A stretch of 64,000 nt of DNA, taken from Rhipicephalus microplus. Taxonomy: Eukaryota; Arthropoda; Arachnida; Ixodida; Ixodidae. Shown one piece after another: positions 47,394-57,853 of this stretch. Where the stretch lies: NCBI RefSeq assembly GCF_043290135.1, contig NC_134705.1, positions 58,089,771-58,153,770 on the forward strand. Direction: 5' to 3'. Position 1 is the stretch's first letter, and each line of letters begins with the position of its first letter. The notes under the pieces were generated by a model. It was not told the DNA's origin. It worked only from the letters and a program-made list of their open reading frames with translations, and ran no database searches. The position numbers were made by a program, and so were the translations under genes.

Positions 47394-48130
47394 CGCTTTC
47401 AGTGTGGCGTGTAGTTATGTTCTTACATGACACGCATCTCATAATTATCATGTTTGCACCAATCACATACCTCTGCCATTCATTCACGTGGCGTAATACC
47501 GAATTTTGGCATATGTGACGGTAGCAACACGGCTGCGAGCGCATCATGAGTGTGGGACGTAGTCATGTTGGTAAATGACCCGCACTTCACCATCAGCATG
47601 CTTCGATGTGTCATTCACCTATGTCATTCCTTCGCGTCACGTAATATCAATTTTGGTACATGTTAATCTAACGAAACGACCCCGAGAGCATCATGAGAAT
47701 GGCATGTAGTCATGTTTTTACATAACACGCATCTCATTATTGTAATGCTTGAACCAGTCACATACCTTCGTCATCCATTCACGTCCGGTTATACCAAATT
47801 TGGTATAAGTGAAGCTAGCGAAACGGACGCGAGCGCATCATGAGCATGGCATGTAGTCATGTTGTTACATGACATGCATGTCATGATTTTTATGTTAGGG
47901 TCGGTCGCTTGTGTTCACCGTGCAATGATGGCATACCATACCAGTTTTGCAATATGCCATGTGCACTAAACCACCGCATGACCTGAAGGACAATGAAATG
48001 TAAATCACGACATTTATGACATACATATCATAATTTTCATGTTATGACTCGTCAAATATATTCTTCATAGAGCCATGTTATGCCATACCAAGTTTGGTAT
48101 CGATACCGTTATCGAAACGGTCAGGAGAGC
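47394..48130 (+). repeat. ~150-bp degenerate tandem repeat, about five units
   Basis: Units begin near 47394, 47550, 47693, 47842 and 48000. Conserved blocks are GGCATGTAGTCATGTT, ACATGACACGCATCTCAT, CACATACCTTCGTCAT, TTCACGT, TACCAAATTTGGTAT (itself a near palindrome) and GAAACGGACGCGAGCGCATC. Spacing is 143-158 bp. Later units are more diverged. Confidence 0.82.
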
Positions 48131-48147
48131 TAAAAGTCGTAGGCGGC

Positions 48148-48609
<462 letters not shown>

Positions 48610-48711
48610 TGCTCAAAGTCGCTGAAGTTCGCCAAAAAATGCTTCGCATTTACTACCTTGGTCGTCAGCGCGCCGCCCGAAGACTGAGCCAGGCAGTACG
48701 GAGCCATCACG

Positions 48712-49460
48712 AAGATACCAGAGGGAGAGCAAGAACACGAAGCCAGCGCCTACATAGCCGTGTCTGAAAACACGCCTAAGGGACTCATAAGAGAGATATC
48801 CTAAGAATAAAGTTCCAAAGACATTATCGACAACCTAGTGACAGCTGTAGACCGAAAAATACTACTTCACGCGAAAAGAATGGGCACCTCAGACAATGTA
48901 TTAGTAATCTTCGATGCCGAGATACGTGAATTATGGAGCACTCATCGTTCGGCAGTCGCTCTACCGAAAACATATAGACATTTGCTATAAATGTGGAAAA
49001 TTAGGACACAGAGCGGACGTTTGCTCCAACCTCGACAAAAAAATATGCAAAGAATTTGGTGTGGACAACCCAACGCAAGAACATTAGTGCGAATCAAGAT
49101 GTCTGCTATGCGGATGAGATCACTTTACGGAAGACAGACGCTGCAAAGCGGAAAACAAGATACCCTATCTAGTACGGCGAAGACGCTGGGAGAGACAAAA
49201 AAGCTAAGCCGAGGACGAAGCACACTACGTCATCAACGACCACAACAAACGAGCTGGCAAGGTAACGTGCAAGAACACAGAGGCATCAGAAGGCCAAAAA
49301 ACTGAAGACTCTCCACCCACCCCACACGAAAAGGACTATCGGGGAAGGCCAGGTCGCAGCCGCAGGTTGAAGACCCGGTCCAGAAGCCGTTCGATAAACC
49401 GTTCACGATCCAAGACAAGGTCAAGGTCCCAACCTAGCCACGGAGAGGCAGAAATGCCGG
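48712..49460 (+). pseudogene. I-clade LINE 3, ORF1 C-terminal part
   Basis: Resumes with [20 protein letters not shown]. Stops follow, then the zinc-knuckle region near 48960: CYKCGKLGHRADVC, ICKEFGVDNPTQEH with a stop where Cys-preceding sequence is expected, and CLLCGDHFTEDRRC. An SR tract (RSRRLKTRSRSRS, NRSRSKTRSRSQ) lies at 49350-49435. One Cys of the second knuckle is Phe (CKEF instead of CxxC). Several stops make it inactive. Confidence 0.78.
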
Positions 49461-49670
49461 CATAGGTAAGCTTTGTAGACACGATTTGTGGCTCTGCTGT
49501 TGCACCTAGAAGCGCCGGGTCCGCCTTAAAACAGAAAGTCACACAGATAGAACGGGTGCCACAGCAAAAATGCTTCAGGTAGAAAACGCAAAACTTAAGA
49601 ATCCAAAACACACAGAGTCTATAATACCACGCAAAGAGCTAGTATTGCGTCCACACCTATTTGCACTCCG

Positions 49671-50770
49671 GTGACGCCCGTTGCCACGCCCGTGAATGGA
49701 GAGGCGCCGCCGCATAAACGACGAGCAAAAGAAAACGCCGAAAATCAAAACGACTTGACACTCGAAGAAGTAAAAGGCATGTTTAAGGAAATGTTCGTAG
49801 GTTCACAACAAGAGTTAATGCAGATGCGTGCTGACCTACGGCAACAGATAACACAAATGCGAATAGAAATGTCACAGAGGCTCGTGATCTTCGACGATAG
49901 AGTAGCGCAGTTGGAAAATGTACCGAAAAAAGCCCGGCCTGTGGGAGCTAGGCCAATCAAGAGCAAGCCGCACAGCAGACCAGCTGCAGCTGAGAACAGC
50001 CACATGGAAAATTCCAGTATCCAACAAGGGACCACGTAACGAGTACAGGACTTGGCAGTGCAATTTTCGCGTGTTTTGTCGCAAGAGGGGTACCCTGCCG
50101 CAATTTGTAAAAACAATGGAAGTACCAGATATAATCGCCCCACTGGAAAGGGGAGGGACCACTAAATTATCCGTATACAGATAATATAGCACGAGAGGTT
50201 AAGAAGCAGCAGTGACCAGACTGATAAGCCGAAGTATAACGGCTGTAGAACACGACCTAGGCATCCAAACATAGACCACGTCCTACTAGAAATTGGTCCT
50301 TCTCAATCAAGCTTCTTTGTGCTAAACGTATATAACCCACCATGACAAAAAGTAAAGTTTGGTTCGCTTTTTCGCAAAATGCTTAACGTCGTGGACAGAC
50401 AGGCACTGATCCTCGTGGGATACTTCGACGTACCGCACGCCGCCTGAAGTTCCACCATAGAGAAGTATAAAGCCCGCAAGTATAAAGATGTGCTGCTCGA
50501 GGGGCTCACGCTATTGACAAACGCACAAGATTCAACCAGAATGGCAAATAGCGTGAGCAGAGACACTACATTGGACGTGACATTCATAAAGAACCTATAC
50601 TGCCCGCGTTGGACCAGCACAAACGCAAATCTATGCAGCGATAACCACATCTCATACACAATGCTCCAAGTGAGCCCACGAAAAAAGAAAGGCTGAAAAA
50701 TGGTGTTAACCGAGGGGGACGCCTTTCGTAAGCTAAGGGAGGACGATGCGACAAAGAATATCGAAGATAT
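49671..50770 (+). pseudogene. I-clade LINE 3, coiled coil and ORF2 endonuclease start
   Basis: 49671-50039 is open: KRRAKENAENQNDLTLEEVK, then a coiled coil (LMQMRADLRQQITQMRIEMS), then basic sequence. ORF2 begins about 50040 with YRTWQCNFRVFCRKR. Later pieces are LLEGLTLLTNAQD and SRDTTLDVTFIKN (50490-50696), which match the endonuclease C-terminal region of the first LINE. It is interrupted at 50771. Confidence 0.75.
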
Positions 50771-50868
50771 TGGCACATTCCTTCCTCAAGTTTTCTTGTC
50801 ACCCCGTTACGCTGTACGCAATTATGAGCGCAAACTGCGCCTACAGTGGTCGAGAAGCTTCAGGACTG
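50771..50868 (+). repeat. 5' LTR of element A, first part
   Basis: TGGCACATTCCTTCCTCAAG at its start matches TGGCCCGTTCCTTCTTCAAG at 63755. Shared further: CGCTGTACGCAATT and CGAGAAGCTTCAG. It is cut by element B after GACTG. Confidence 0.88.
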
Positions 50869-51020
50869 TGTGGTGTTTGCGGAAGACGTAAGAAGCACCG
50901 GCAGCACCACCGTACAAAAAGCCGTTTATTGTACGCAACACATCGAATATATACATAAAGGACAGACGCGCCCCCTGGGGGTGAAAGAGCACAAAGTAAA
51001 AACTGAAACTGAATATAACA
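50869..51020 (-). repeat. 3' LTR of element B (152 bp)
   Basis: Equal in length to 55578-55729, with five visible substitutions (about 3%). The plus strand starts TGTGGTGTTTGCGGAAGACG and ends GAATATAACA. It is flanked on the left by GACTG (50864-50868). Next to it on the inside, the minus-strand AAGGGAGGGAGTA is the polypurine tract. Confidence 0.96.
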
Positions 51021-51212
51021 TACTCCCTCCCTTATATGTAGTGATTAGTTGTTAGTAAGTGTTAGTAAGAAACCCCTATGCATGCACTGTACATTTTACA
51101 CGCTGTATACACATATATATTTACACTGCATACACACTGTGCTATACACACAGGCAGCTAGTGGGTCTGATAGTCCATGAGCCAGACCGGTGGCTGGCGC
51201 TCTCGGGACGCC

Positions 51213-53316
51213 CTATGGGGATGCTGCACGGCCGGAGATGGTAATGAGCTTGTAGAGCTCTGTAGTACGCCAGGAGACCGCGATTGCGGCCGGCTGCAGC
51301 ATGGCAGGCTCCGGTACAGGCAGCTTCGAATCAGGAGCAGGCGACTGCGGTACGGAAGACTGCAGTACGCCAGGAGGCGGCGGCTGTGACCCGGGAGAAG
51401 GCGGTGGTGGCAGGGCAGGCTGCGGCACTTCAACCGGAATCTGTGGCGCAGTTAGCTCCGAACGTTGGTATGGTGGACTCGTGCCCCTCTCAGGAACCTG
51501 GGAAAGCTTGGAGGCGTTCCGTGTGCGGCCATCTGCAAGTCGGAAAGAGGCAGGTCCCCTCCTCCCCAACACCTCAGTTGGCGAGGAAAAGGAGAGATCC
51601 CCCTTGAAGCGAACGGACGGCTTCTTGATACGAACGAAATCACCCACAGCTATCTTTGGCTGCTTAGCAGCTCTCCTGCGGTCCGTGTACTCCTTACTGC
51701 TTTGCTGCTGAAGCCGGACCCTTTGGCGCAGTCGCGCCAGTTCCTTTGCTGGGTCTTTTGCCAACGCTGGTGCCGAAAACCCCACAACATCCAATCTGGT
51801 TCGGAGCATTCGCCCATGCAGCAGAACTGCTGGGGCAACTCCAGTGGTAGCCTGTGGAGTACAGCGGTAAATAGAGAGGTAGTTCATAACTGCTTGTCGG
51901 GTCTCCTTTCGAGGAGTGAAACCTGGATGAAGTTCTTCAGAGTTCGATTGAACCTCTCAACTTTCCCATTCACCTGGGGGTAATATACAGACGAATGAGA
52001 CAGCTTGATGGCTCGGTTTTGAAGAAAGGTTACAAATTCACGTGAAGTGAACTGCGGCCCATTGTCGCAATCTCTTCCGGGTATCCTTCACGGGCAAAAA
52101 CACTGGTTAAGAAGTCTTTCACGGTGCTTGTGGCCACTTCGCTGCAGAAATATATCTCTGGCCATTTGGAATGGTAATCGACCAGTGTTATAGCAAATTG
52201 GCTATTGTGAGGTGCATGTTCCAAAGGGCCAACAATGTCTAGGCACAGTTTCTGCCATGGCCTTTCAGGCCAGTCAATCGGCTGCAATGGCGCTGGCGAT
52301 GTTTTGGCAGACTTATCTGCCTCCAGGCAAATGTGACAGTTTTTCACGGCAGATTCAACTTGCTTGTTCATTCGTGGCCACCAGAATAGCTCACGAAGTC
52401 GCGCCTTTGTGCGCGTGATGCCCGGATGTGCCTCGTGGGCAACGGCGATGAACTGAGCCGTGAGTGAGGACGGAACAACGAGGCGTTCTGCGCGCAGTAG
52501 AAGGTCATCAACAACAGAAAGTTCTTCGCGCACAGAGTAGAAAGATTTTGCCTCCTGTGGTATGGACTTTTGTGGTGGCCAAGAACCGAGCACGAACGAC
52601 TTGACCGTTTGCAGACAACCATCGTTGAGAACGGCTTGCTTGAATTCTTCCTTCGTCACGCAAGCCGACTCGACCAACGACACAATTTATTCATCCTTGG
52701 CCAGCTGTACCTGCGCGGCAGCAGCTGGCAGCCGAGAAAGAGCACCTGCCACCATGGTGGTGGACCCCTTGCGGTACTCGACAGTTAAATTGTAGCATAG
52801 GAGTCGCGCATTCCAGCGTGCAATTCGAAGTGGCCTTGTGCCACGTCCTTGCGAATACAGCAACGATACCAACGCCTGATGGTTCGTTCGAATCTTGAAA
52901 TGGCGACCCCAAAGGTAAGTGTGCCATCGTTCGCACGCCCAAATGCATGCCAACGCTTCGCGTTCGCCGACCGAGTACTTTCTTTCTGCTGGTGACAAGG
53001 TACGAGACGCGAAAGCCACTGTGTGGAGCTCATGGCCATTTTGCTGCTGCAGAACGGCTCCCAGCCCACAGTCAGAAGCGTCGGTCGACACCATGACTGG
53101 AAGTGATGGATCGAACATGTGGAAAACTGTACTTGAAGAAAGCATTTCCTTGACCCTCCGGAAACTGCTGTCTGCTTCGGCTGACCAGATGAATGGCTCA
53201 TTCTTGCGAAGCAGAACAGGCATAAGCTCGACCACCTGGGCCAGGCGGGGAACAAACTTGGAATAGTATTCTACAAGACCCAGGAATGACCGGAGGGCAG
53301 CAACATCTGTTGGCAC
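51213..53316 (-). pseudogene. Element B RNase H and integrase
   Basis: 53316-52687: connection and RNase H, with LRSFLGLVEYYSKFVPRLAQ, VMVSTDASDCGLGAVL (catalytic Asp), VGEREALACIWACERW (catalytic Glu) and HFKIRTNHQALVSLL, where the usual Asp before H is Asn. 52683-52030: integrase zinc finger (HEAHPGITRTKARLRELFWW ... CHICLEADKSAK) and core (WQKLCLDIVGPLEHA, LVDYHSKWPEIYF); the second Asp block is hit by a frameshift near 52070 (TDNGPQFTSREF in another frame). 51887-51213: C-terminal tail with VGDFVRIKKPSVRFKG and a Pro-rich end. The integrase is broken in at least two places. Confidence 0.9.
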
Positions 53317-53379
53317 TGGAGTGTTAACTACCGAGTCTACTTTCTCTGGAAGCGGCGAGATACCTTGTGCAGTGACCTT

Positions 53380-54113
53380 ATGCCCTAGGGAAGAAAGTTA
53401 TGGAACGTCGAAGAGGCATTTGTCGTTCAATTTCAGACCTGCGTACTTGACTTTCTGCAAGACCTTTGTTAGCTTCAAAAGATGTTCTTCTGCACTTTTC
53501 CCAAATACTATCACGTCATCAATGTAGAACAACACACCAGGGCAGCCATCCAGAATGGTGGCCATCATCATCTGAAATGCCGCTGGGGCAGAAGCTAAAC
53601 CAAAGCAAACTCTCTTGAACCGAAAAGTCCTTCATGCGTGATGAAGGCTGTCAGGTCCCTGCTGTCAGGGTGCAAAAGAACCTGATGGTAGGCAGAAACT
53701 AAGTCAAGTTTTGAGAAGTGTGTCATGCCTACCAAGGCATGAAGGAGTTCCTCTGTATGAGGCAACGGGAAGCTGTCTGGTACAATAGCCTTGTTAGGCT
53801 CCCAGAGGTCAACACAAACTCTGATGGTGCCGTCTTTCTTGTCAACGACAACAGTGGGCGAAACCCATTCAAAAGCATCGATGCGTTCGATGATGTCAAG
53901 GCTCAGCAACCTGTCAAGTTCATTCGACACTGGTTCCCGAAGGGAATATGGAAGACGGCGCAGCTTCGAAGACACCGGCTGCACGCCTTGCCGAATCTTG
54001 ACACGATGCGTGAACCGCTTAGCAAGACCCAACTCGGGACTGAAAAGTGAACCGAAGTCGTGTTCCAAGGCTGGCGTAAGGTTTGCTTGCCCGGGTTGCT
54101 CTATTGACTGCAT
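53380..54113 (-). pseudogene. Element B reverse transcriptase
   Basis: Open from 54113: PVSSKLRRLPYSLREPVSNE, VVVDKKDGTIRVCVDLWEPN, HFSKLDLVSAYHQVLLHPDS. A short frame change at about 53600 leads to FQMMMATILDGCPGVLFYID and DVIVFGKSAEEHLLKL, with the catalytic Asp pair (YIDD) retained. A further stop lies near 53400. Domain order and spacing fit a complete Ty3-type polymerase before decay. Confidence 0.9.
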
Positions 54114-54152
54114 CGGAATGTGACAAGGTGTCGGGTCATTAACACGCGGCGG

Positions 54153-54701
54153 CTAGGCAACGGACGTGTGCAGGCACTCAAGAGTGGAGCCCTGTATTTG
54201 AAGATTTAGGGCCTTAATGCCGTCAAGGCCAATCAGACAAGTTCCTTGGCGAACGATGTAGAAAAGAAGTAGTGCAGAGCGCCCTTTAAACTGAACGTCT
54301 GCCTGGAAACAGCCTAGCACGGAAATTGGGCGCTTCGAATAGTCAAACAAAGTGACATGCGGAGCTGGGAGGAGCAAACCGCTTTGAAAATATTGGTGAA
54401 ATTCTTGCTCTGATAGAATTGAAACAGACGACCCTGAGTCAACAAGGAATGACAACGTGGCATCCGCTACGCGTACTTGTATGTAAATTGCGCTGCGAGC
54501 GGGATGCTGCACAGTCAAAACTTGCTCAGAACTTCCCCCTGACAAAGCATCGTCATTGATGCCAACTTCACGAATCCTGCCTTGCATTTGACGCTTGCAG
54601 TTGCATACTTTCTGAAAGTGGCCCTTGATACCGCAAAACAAACACTTTTTCCCTTCGCAGGGCACTGTGACGCTGATGCGCTGTGATTCCGCGAGCCGCA
54701 T
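54153..54701 (-). pseudogene. Element B zinc finger and protease
   Basis: KCLFCGIKGHFQKVCNCKR gives a CCHC-type knuckle near residue 20. The retropepsin has LSFLVDSGSSVSILSEQEF (catalytic Asp in DSGSS), then SVLGCFQADVQFKGRSALL and LIGLDGIKALNLQIQ, the flap and C-terminal strand. It overlaps the end of gag in a different frame. It ends at a stop just before the reverse transcriptase part. Confidence 0.9.
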
Positions 54702-55507
54702 CGGAAACAGTGTGGTGAAACGGACCGGCTATCTCTGTCTCGCCGAGGGGGCCGGGGCCCCTGCGCCGCACGCGAACCGCTAGCGCTAGGAGAGTTTGGC
54801 TGAAAATGCGCTTTTGGCTGGAAATTGCATTTTCGCAAAGATTGCGAATACTGGGAACGACGCCGTACAGAAACAGGCTCGCCCAAAGCAGAAAATTCCT
54901 TCAGCTCTTCAGCTGCTTGATCAAACTGAAGAGCGATCCGCACTGTGCTCTCGAATGAAAGGGAGGAACCTTCGAGCAGCAACCGTTCACCTACGCGGTT
55001 GGAAACAACGCTGGCAACAAATCGGTCCCGCAGAGCATCATCTTGTGAAGCGAACGAACAATGCGAAACGAGCTCCCGTAAAGCAGCAACAAAGTCATGA
55101 ACGGACTCGCCTGCGTGTTGGCTGCGGCGGTGCAAACCATGACGCTCGACGACGACGTTACACGACGTGGAAAACTGCTGCCGTAAGGCGATGAGTGCAG
55201 CCTCGTACTCGTCAGTAGCGGCCGCGGGGGGCTTCTCTTGTACTTCCGGTGCTGCGGCACTTGCTGGTGCTGCGGCGCTTGCTGGTGCTGCGGCATTTGA
55301 CCCTGCAGGTAAAGTCCGGTAAACACGCTGCCCTTCCGCCCCCAAACAATGCAGAAGAATGGCCTTGCGTCGCGCTGGTGGGAACTCAGCTGCTCCGGAC
55401 GCTAGAAGGTAGACTGTTAAAGTCTGCGCCCACTCCTCCCATGGAAGTGACGGCCGGCCGGGCGTCGGGAGGAACGGCGGCGGCGGAGCAAGGCCGGAGA
55501 AACTCAT
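54515..55507 (-). pseudogene. Element B gag
   Basis: 330-codon frame starting at ATG 55505-55507, about 70 bp after the primer binding site. N-terminal capsid region WEEWAQTLTVYLLASGAAEF, RRKAILLHCLGAEGQRVYRT. A short Ala/Pro repeat (PASAAAPASAAAP) lies at residues 73-85. The second capsid half has ALIALRQQFSTSCNVVVERH, ESVHDFVAALRELVSHCSF and DRFVASVVSNRVGERLLLEG. A knuckle begins CFRCGSRNHSASASQCPAKG, but the frame is then lost, because the second knuckle lies in the protease frame. Confidence 0.92.
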
Positions 55508-55559
55508 GGCGGGGTGGACCCGGACAGCACTCGATGCTGAAGGTAGCTTGACGTGTTTA

Positions 55560-55577
55560 TCCCATCCTCGTCGCCAA
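55560..55577 (-). promoter_or_regulatory. Primer binding site of element B
   Basis: Minus-strand TTGGCGACGAGGATGGGA directly after the LTR end ...ACACCACA. The TGG one base inside the LTR is the standard position. The primer tRNA is not assigned. Confidence 0.75.
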
Positions 55578-55729
55578 TGTGGTGTTTGCGGAAGACGTAA
55601 GAAGCACCGGCAGCACCACCGTACAAAAAGACGTTTATTGCACGCAACACATCGAATATATACATAAAGGACAGACGCGCCCCCTGGGGGTGAAAGAACA
55701 CAAAGTAAAAACCAAAACTGAATATAACA
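55578..55729 (-). repeat. 5' LTR of element B (152 bp)
   Basis: Same length as 50869-51020, with five substitutions. It is followed by the duplicated target GACTG at 55730-55734. Confidence 0.96.
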
Positions 55730-55734
55730 GACTG

Positions 55735-55943
55735 CAGTAGATCAGCGCTAGAATGTTTAAAGGGAAGTGTATATATGCTGACACGCTTCGCCGCTTGTCA
55801 GTTGATCGACGGCTGACACTTAGTTCACCGATATCACTACAAGTGTCTTGCTGTAATCTCAATTTCTTTTAACGTGGCCACAAGTTTGGCTGAATAAACA
55901 GTTTATCTTTTCACCTACTCTCTGCTCTTTTTGTCGTTGTCAC
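55735..55943 (+). repeat. 5' LTR of element A, second part
   Basis: Continues the LTR after element B. CTGACACGCTTCGCCGCTTG and TCAGTTGAT(C/T)GACGG match 63965-64000. Compared with the 3' LTR it lacks about 75 bp around 63855-63930. AATAAA at 55893-55898 fits a polyadenylation signal. The exact LTR end near 55943 is approximate. Confidence 0.8.
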
Positions 55944-55949
55944 GACCCC

Positions 55950-57058
55950 ATGGCATCTGGTGAAGGTGCTTCCCGATCTATGTACCGCACGCCGCCCGCC
56001 TCCCCCTGCACTGCAGCCGTGAACCAAGTCCACGTCGCGGAGAAGACACCAACGCAAACCACGGCCAGCGAGTCAGCCGTAGGCAACAAGGACTACCACT
56101 GGAGTACGGGCCTTTACCCGACAAGACTCGCACGTCTACCACGATTGCGGCAACAATAACTACCGCTGCTCCACCACCTGTGGCTATCGTGATGAACTCA
56201 TCCCGAGCGCCATCGAGCTTCCATGGATTACTTGATGAAGACCTGGTAACCTGGTTGGAGGCATATGACCGACTCGCCACCTTGAATAGATGAGACCCCG
56301 AAGAAAAACTATGCCGTGTATACTTCTACCTAAAAGGCGCCGCAAAGGCGTGGTTTGAGAACCGGGAGCCCACGCTGAGAAGCTGGGATATCTTTCAGAC
56401 GACTTTCCTAAGCACTTTCACGAGCTTCATTCACAAGGAACGTGCTGTGAATATCTTGGAGACGCGCATGCAACCCCCCAACAGGAACATCACAATCTTC
56501 ATCGAAAAAATGAGCTGGTTGTTCCGCCCCCCTGACCTTATCCTGGCCACGGACAACAAGGTCCGATTCCTCATGCGAGGTGTTAAAGAAGAGTTGTTTG
56601 CAGGGCTTGTGCGCAACCCGCCGAAGACGGTCGAAGAATCGGACACCGAGATCACCACATTTTAGAAGGCACTTGAGATGCGCACAAGGCAGTATGACCA
56701 CCACTCTTCAGCAGTACACTACTCCGAGGCTCATGCCCTCAGCACCGACGATCTGCACGAGACAATCCGAGCATTTGTGCAGGAAGAGCTCCGTAAGTCA
56801 TTATCTTCGCTGCAGACTCAAGTCAATTCAATCGTGGACATTATCCGCGAGGAAGCTCGGCAATCGCTTGGGACCCCCAAAGCACCGCAGCCTGAACCGC
56901 AAGCTATGAGCTACGCCGCTTCAGTGCGCCGCAACGCTCCTCCACGCCCCCGTAAGGATACTGCCCTGCGGCAGTTTTACCGCCGGACGCCACCACTACC
57001 GACGTCGTACCACCCCCCTACAGGCCAGCGCTACGCTCCTAGAAAGACTGATGTCTAG
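55950..57058 (+). pseudogene. Element A gag
   Basis: Starts at ATG 55950 (MASGEGASRSMY). Frame changes near 56150, then reads HGLLDEDLVTWLEAYDRLAT, a stop, AKAWFENREPTLRSWDIFQT, FIHKERAVNILETRMQPPNR and VRFLMRGVKEELFAGLVRNP, i.e. Retrotrans_gag. A stop lies at about 56665, then the frame is open to 57058 with a short coiled coil (HETIRAFVQEELRKSLSSLQ) and an Arg/Pro-rich tail. A CYHCGA remnant of the zinc knuckle lies near 57090. It is inactive. Confidence 0.88.
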
Positions 57059-57269
57059 TGCGCCGGTGACCACCGACTACTGTGCTACCACTGCGGTGCC
57101 ATGACGAAACTTCAACAGCCCGCTGTCACCTCAACGTCACCCCGACAACGAAACTTTGCAAACAGAAGCTCTGATTACGCAAGGTTGAAACAGTGGTGCA
57201 AACCTTCGTAGCCGTGATCCGACACCGCGACCCAACCACGACGCCTGGCGACGAACTAGTGACCTCGAC

Positions 57270-57853
57270 ACTCTAATCGACGGCCACAGCATCACAGCTT
57301 TCGTTGATACCGGAGCCGATAATCGCGTCATCAATGTGACCTGCACCGCGATTTAAAGAAAGTTGGACCACTTGGGAAGGCCCTGAAATTCATACAGCTG
57401 GAGGTCACCTAGTAATACCAGCGGGAATCTGCGCAGCCAGAGTGCCCGCTAACAGCCGGATTTATCACGCAAGCTTTGTCGTACTGCAGCATTGCTCGAG
57501 AGAGGTCATTCTTGGAATAGATTCCTTGAGCCTCCACGGATAGTGTTATTCACCTGAGTACTACGTCGATAAATCTAACCAAAGAAAAAGCACTGCTGCA
57601 CGCACACCATCAGGAAGCCGTGCCCTGAATGCGCTGGAAGAAGAAGTCACCACCTCTCCTCGCTCAAGCGTCATTATTTCCATCGGCACCCCAAAACCAC
57701 AAGACTTCGAAGGCGTCGTTGAAGGCAATCAGCTCCTATTGGTCAACCGCAATATTTGTGTTGCAAGAGGAATCACTGAGCTGCGGGGAGGAATAGCAAC
57801 AGATATGCTCACGAATTTCAGCAACGAGTACAGACACGTGAACAAAGTGCAAC
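57270..57853 (+). pseudogene. Element A protease remnant and linker
   Basis: FVDTGADNRVINVTC near 57300-57345 is the retropepsin core. After a shift the flap and C-terminal strands are readable: YHASFVVLQHCSREVILGID near 57455-57525. Linker (LLVNRNICVARGITELRGGI) continues to the insert at 57854. Confidence 0.8.

Larger units (their letters stand above)
50869..55729 (-). mobile_element. Ty3/gypsy element B (Mag-like), 4861 bp
   Basis: Minus-strand LTR element with 152-bp LTRs, a perfect 5-bp duplication GACTG (50864-50868, 55730-55734), a primer binding site TTGGCGACGAGGATGGGA just inside the right LTR, and a polypurine tract next to the left LTR. The gene order is gag, protease, reverse transcriptase, RNase H, integrase. 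Zinc-knuckle spacing and the VDSGSS and YIDD motifs suggest the Mag group; this is inference. It sits inside the 5' LTR of element A, so it is younger than A. Confidence 0.95.

Noticed and set aside
47394..48130. CRISPR-like regularly spaced repeats
   Set aside because: Repeats are contiguous ~150-bp degenerate units without short spacers, in a eukaryotic context.
51284..51983. Plus-strand frames of 107-172 codons
   Set aside because: Antisense to the integrase C-terminal tail of element B.
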